DNA of 64,000 nt from Chaetorhynchus papuensis (Eukaryota > Chordata > Aves > Passeriformes > Rhipiduridae). A program made the position numbers and the translations under genes. A model generated the notes under the pieces. That model made no database searches. It was not told the origin of the DNA and was given only the letters and a program-made list of their open reading frames with translations. Shown here in pieces: positions 62,346-64,000 of the stretch. The DNA is taken from positions 605,753-669,752 of the forward strand of contig VWYX01000011.1 of the NCBI GenBank assembly GCA_013396525.1, in the 5' to 3' direction. How positions within the stretch are numbered: position 1 is the stretch's first letter; every line of letters begins with the position of its first letter.

Positions 62346-62637
62346 GTACAGTTCCCAGGATGCTTTAGGTCTGAAATTTCCAAAACCTGCATCAATTTAT
62401 GAATACCTGCCTCAATTTATGAATTTGGGGACCAAAAGATTCCAGCTCACAGGTACAGTTCCCAGGATGCTTTAGGTCTGAAATTTCCAAAAGCTGCCTC
62501 AATTTATGAATACCTGCCTCAGTTTATGAATACCTGCCTCAATTTATGAATTTGGGGACCAAAAGATTCCAGCTCCCAGGTACAGTTCCCAGGATGATTT
62601 AGGCCTGAAATTTCCAAAAGCTGCCTCAATTTGTGAG
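62319..62637 (+). repeat. Tandem triplication spanning the exon 2 / intron 2 junction
   Basis: Three units start at 62319 (107 bp), 62426 (127 bp) and 62553 (partial, about 85 bp). Each begins with GGGGACCAAAAGATTCCAGC from exon 2, then the splice donor (CACAG|GTACAG, or CCCAG|GTACAG in the third), then TTCCCAGGATG and the intron beginning. Donor GT positions are 62346, 62453 and 62580. A 20-base subunit (CCTGCCTCAATTTATGAATA) occurs about twice in unit 1 and three times in unit 2, which explains the 20-base length difference. The units differ at only a few positions, so the duplication is recent. The first copy is the coding one, because it alone keeps the frame into exon 3. Confidence 0.93.
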
Positions 62638-63009
62638 TACACTGGTTAGTTATGAATGAACAGTTAATTAGGGCTCCGGCTAATGTGAAATAAAATTACA
62701 TGATCAACTTTTCACATCTATTATTTTAAACAGAAGGAAACTTAAATGCAAACCACTGGCATTGTCCATCCTCTCTTCTCGCTGCTGTCAAACTACAGCA
62801 AGATCAGCGCAGAAAATCTGCCCAAATAAGCACTCTGGGAGAAAATTAGATTCCTAATTACTCTTTTAACTTCACTGCTATAAGATTTGAATCCTGTTCT
62901 AATTGTTTCCATTGCGCAAGCAATTTATAACAAAATAACACTGGATTTTCTGCCTGGCGCTGAGGTTGTGAGGTAATTTGCTGTCCTGCTCCCACTGCCT
63001 CACCCCCAG
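62346..63009 (+). other. KLHL4: KLHL4 intron 2 (664 bp)
   Basis: It begins GTACAG and ends CTCACCCCCAG. Its first 290 bases are the tandem copies of the exon 2 end; the rest is AT-rich and otherwise unremarkable. Confidence 0.93.
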
Positions 63010-63146
63010 GCTGGTTCTCAGCGCGGTGTCTGATTACTTTGCTGCCATGTTCACCAACGACGTGAGGGAAGCAAAGCAGGAGGAGATCAAGATGGAGGGA
63101 GTGGATCCCGAGGCGCTGAAGGCTCTGGTGCGCTACGCCTACACAG
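63010..63146 (+). CDS. KLHL4: KLHL4 exon 3 (coding), BTB core
   Basis: The exon completes Arg198 and encodes residues 199-243 plus one base of codon 244. The sequence LVLSAVSDYFAAMFTNDVRE, then AKQEEIKMEGVDPEALKALV and RYAYT, is the centre of the BTB domain. S-YF-AMF and Y-YTG are its strongest signatures. The AMFTND variant and the KMEGVDPEAL stretch fit the KLHL1/4/5 group. The acceptor is CACCCCCAG|G and the donor is ACAG|GTAATT, so it enters in phase 2 and leaves in phase 1 (137 bases). Confidence 0.96.
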
Positions 63147-63649
63147 GTAATTACTTAATTAATTAAATACTGCCCCCAGTGCTGCTGCTTCCCAGCTCCT
63201 CGCACTAAACTTCTTATAGAAACATTATATATGTATTTTTGTTCATTAAGATATGAATTTTCCTACTTTGGGTTAGAAGGGAGCTCAAAAAAAATATCTT
63301 TCCCCAACCCTGACACCTTCCACAAGACCAGGTTACTCAGAGCTCCATTTTGGGAAAGGTTTTTCCCTCATCACAATTTTCTTTTTACTTTTTTTTCCCA
63401 TCCAAATCAGATCTAACGCTGTTAAAGTTCCAATAGAAATGTCCCAATCTTTGCATTCAAAATCCACCAAAACCAGTAAATTAAAATATCTGTTTAAAGA
63501 ATCCTTCAGCAAGAAAGGAAAATGAATTTTTGAACCACAGGACATCTCAGGGAAAAATCAAAGAACGACAAATTTTTAAATAATGAAAACACAAGGAAAA
63601 CGACTTAAAATTTTCTTTTTTTTTTTTTTCCTAAATGCAAACTGCCCAG
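63147..63649 (+). other. KLHL4: KLHL4 intron 3 (503 bp)
   Basis: It begins GTAATT and ends with CTGCCCAG, preceded by a long T tract at about 63615-63629. It contains a CR1 fragment. Confidence 0.93.
63263..63350 (-). mobile_element. CR1 3'-region fragment in intron 3
   Basis: CTTTGGGTTAGAAGGGAGCT, a CCCCAACCCTGACACCTTCC block and ACAAGACCAGGTTACTCAGA match the reverse complement of the CR1 3' region (TTTGGGTTGGAAGGGACC, GACACCTTCCA, AGACCAGGTTGCTCAGAG). It is short and diverged, with no tail. Confidence 0.75.
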
Positions 63650-63846
63650 GTATCCTCGAGCTAAAGGAAGACACCATAGAGAGTTTGCTGGCTGCTGCAT
63701 GCCTCCTGCAGCTCTCCCAGGTTATCGAGGTGTGCTGCAACTTCCTGATGAAGCAGCTCCACCCGTCCAACTGCCTGGGCATCCGCTCCTTCGGGGATGC
63801 CCAGGGCTGCACGGAGCTCCTGAAGGTGGCCCACACCTACACCATG
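63650..63846 (+). CDS. KLHL4: KLHL4 exon 4 (coding), BTB end and start of BACK
   Basis: The exon completes Gly244 and encodes residues 245-309. ILELKEDTIESLLAAACLLQ and LSQVIEVCCNFLMKQL form the last helices of the BTB domain. HPSNCLGIRSFGDAQGCTEL, from about residue 281, is the start of the BACK domain, which helps contact Cullin-3 in this family. The exon ends HTYTM with ACCATG|GTAAGA, a strong donor, in phase 0. The acceptor is CTGCCCAG|GT. The remaining BACK and the kelch propeller are encoded beyond the window. Confidence 0.96.
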
Positions 63847-64000
63847 GTAAGAGGAACAGTTGACAGCTCTGCACTCATAATTACAGAAAGAAATATTCAC
63901 TTGTGCTGTCCCCCACGTCAGAGCTTTGCCTTGTGGAAAGGCATCCTTAATAAACTGAAATGTGCAGTACGAGTGGTACCTGCTCCTGCCAAAAAGTGTG
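63847..64000 (+). other. KLHL4: Start of KLHL4 intron 4
   Basis: It begins GTAAGA and runs to the window edge. No further coding exon is seen in these 154 bases. Confidence 0.9.

Larger units (their letters stand above)
40772..64000 (+). other. KLHL4: KLHL4 gene, 5' part (four coding exons in the window)
   Basis: KLHL4 belongs to the BTB-BACK-kelch family and is closest to KLHL1 and KLHL5. Family members usually act as substrate adaptors for Cullin-3 ubiquitin ligases: BTB dimerises and binds CUL3, BACK extends this contact, and the kelch propeller holds the substrate. The specific role of KLHL4 is poorly known. The window covers residues 1-309 in exons 41128-41549, 62175-62345, 63010-63146 and 63650-63846. 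The human protein is a little over 700 residues, so the kelch repeats lie outside. All introns are GT-AG and their phases match. The call rests on the N-terminal sequence, which I recognise as KLHL4 rather than KLHL1 or KLHL5. Confidence 0.95.

Noticed and set aside
62346..62475. In-frame continuation of exon 2 into the intron
   Set aside because: The continuation reads through the splice donor and the tandem copy, and then stops. The KLHL4 frame continues properly only from the first donor to exon 3.

Overview
This is vertebrate nuclear DNA, almost certainly from a bird and most likely a songbird (passerine). The evidence is spliced exons with GT-AG borders, many truncated CR1 retroposons (the dominant avian LINE), and one tRNA-Ile/CR1 chimeric SINE of the TguSINE1 type known from passerines. 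Two runs of N mark assembly gaps. I see no bacterial, viral-gene or CRISPR content.

One gene is recognisable: the 5' half of KLHL4 (kelch-like 4), on the + strand. Exon 1 (41128-41549) encodes the family-specific N-terminus. It follows a 5' leader with a TATA-like box, two tiny upstream ORFs and two long T tracts. A 20.6-kb intron 1 leads to exon 2 (62175-62345), exon 3 (63010-63146) and exon 4 (63650-63846). Splice phases agree at every junction (2/2, 2/2, 1/1, then 0). The four exons encode 309 residues: the N-terminal region, the BTB domain and the start of the BACK domain. The rest of BACK and the kelch propeller lie beyond the right edge.

The left ~40 kb (1-40.7 kb) has no gene I can support. 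It looks like intergenic DNA with decayed retroposons: a CR1 ORF2 remnant at the left edge, a possible small LTR near 9 kb, a TguSINE1 next to a CR1 at 15.2-15.6 kb, CR1 tails at 26 and 33 kb, and a three-layer nest at 36.8-38 kb (an LTR inside a CR1 inside another CR1). Gaps lie at 19.9-20.8 kb and 47.9-48.9 kb, both touching simple repeats.

The most unusual structure is at 62319-62637. The 3' end of KLHL4 exon 2, together with its splice donor and the first part of intron 2, is present three times in tandem. This leaves three near-identical candidate splice donors in a row. Only the first keeps the reading frame into exon 3.
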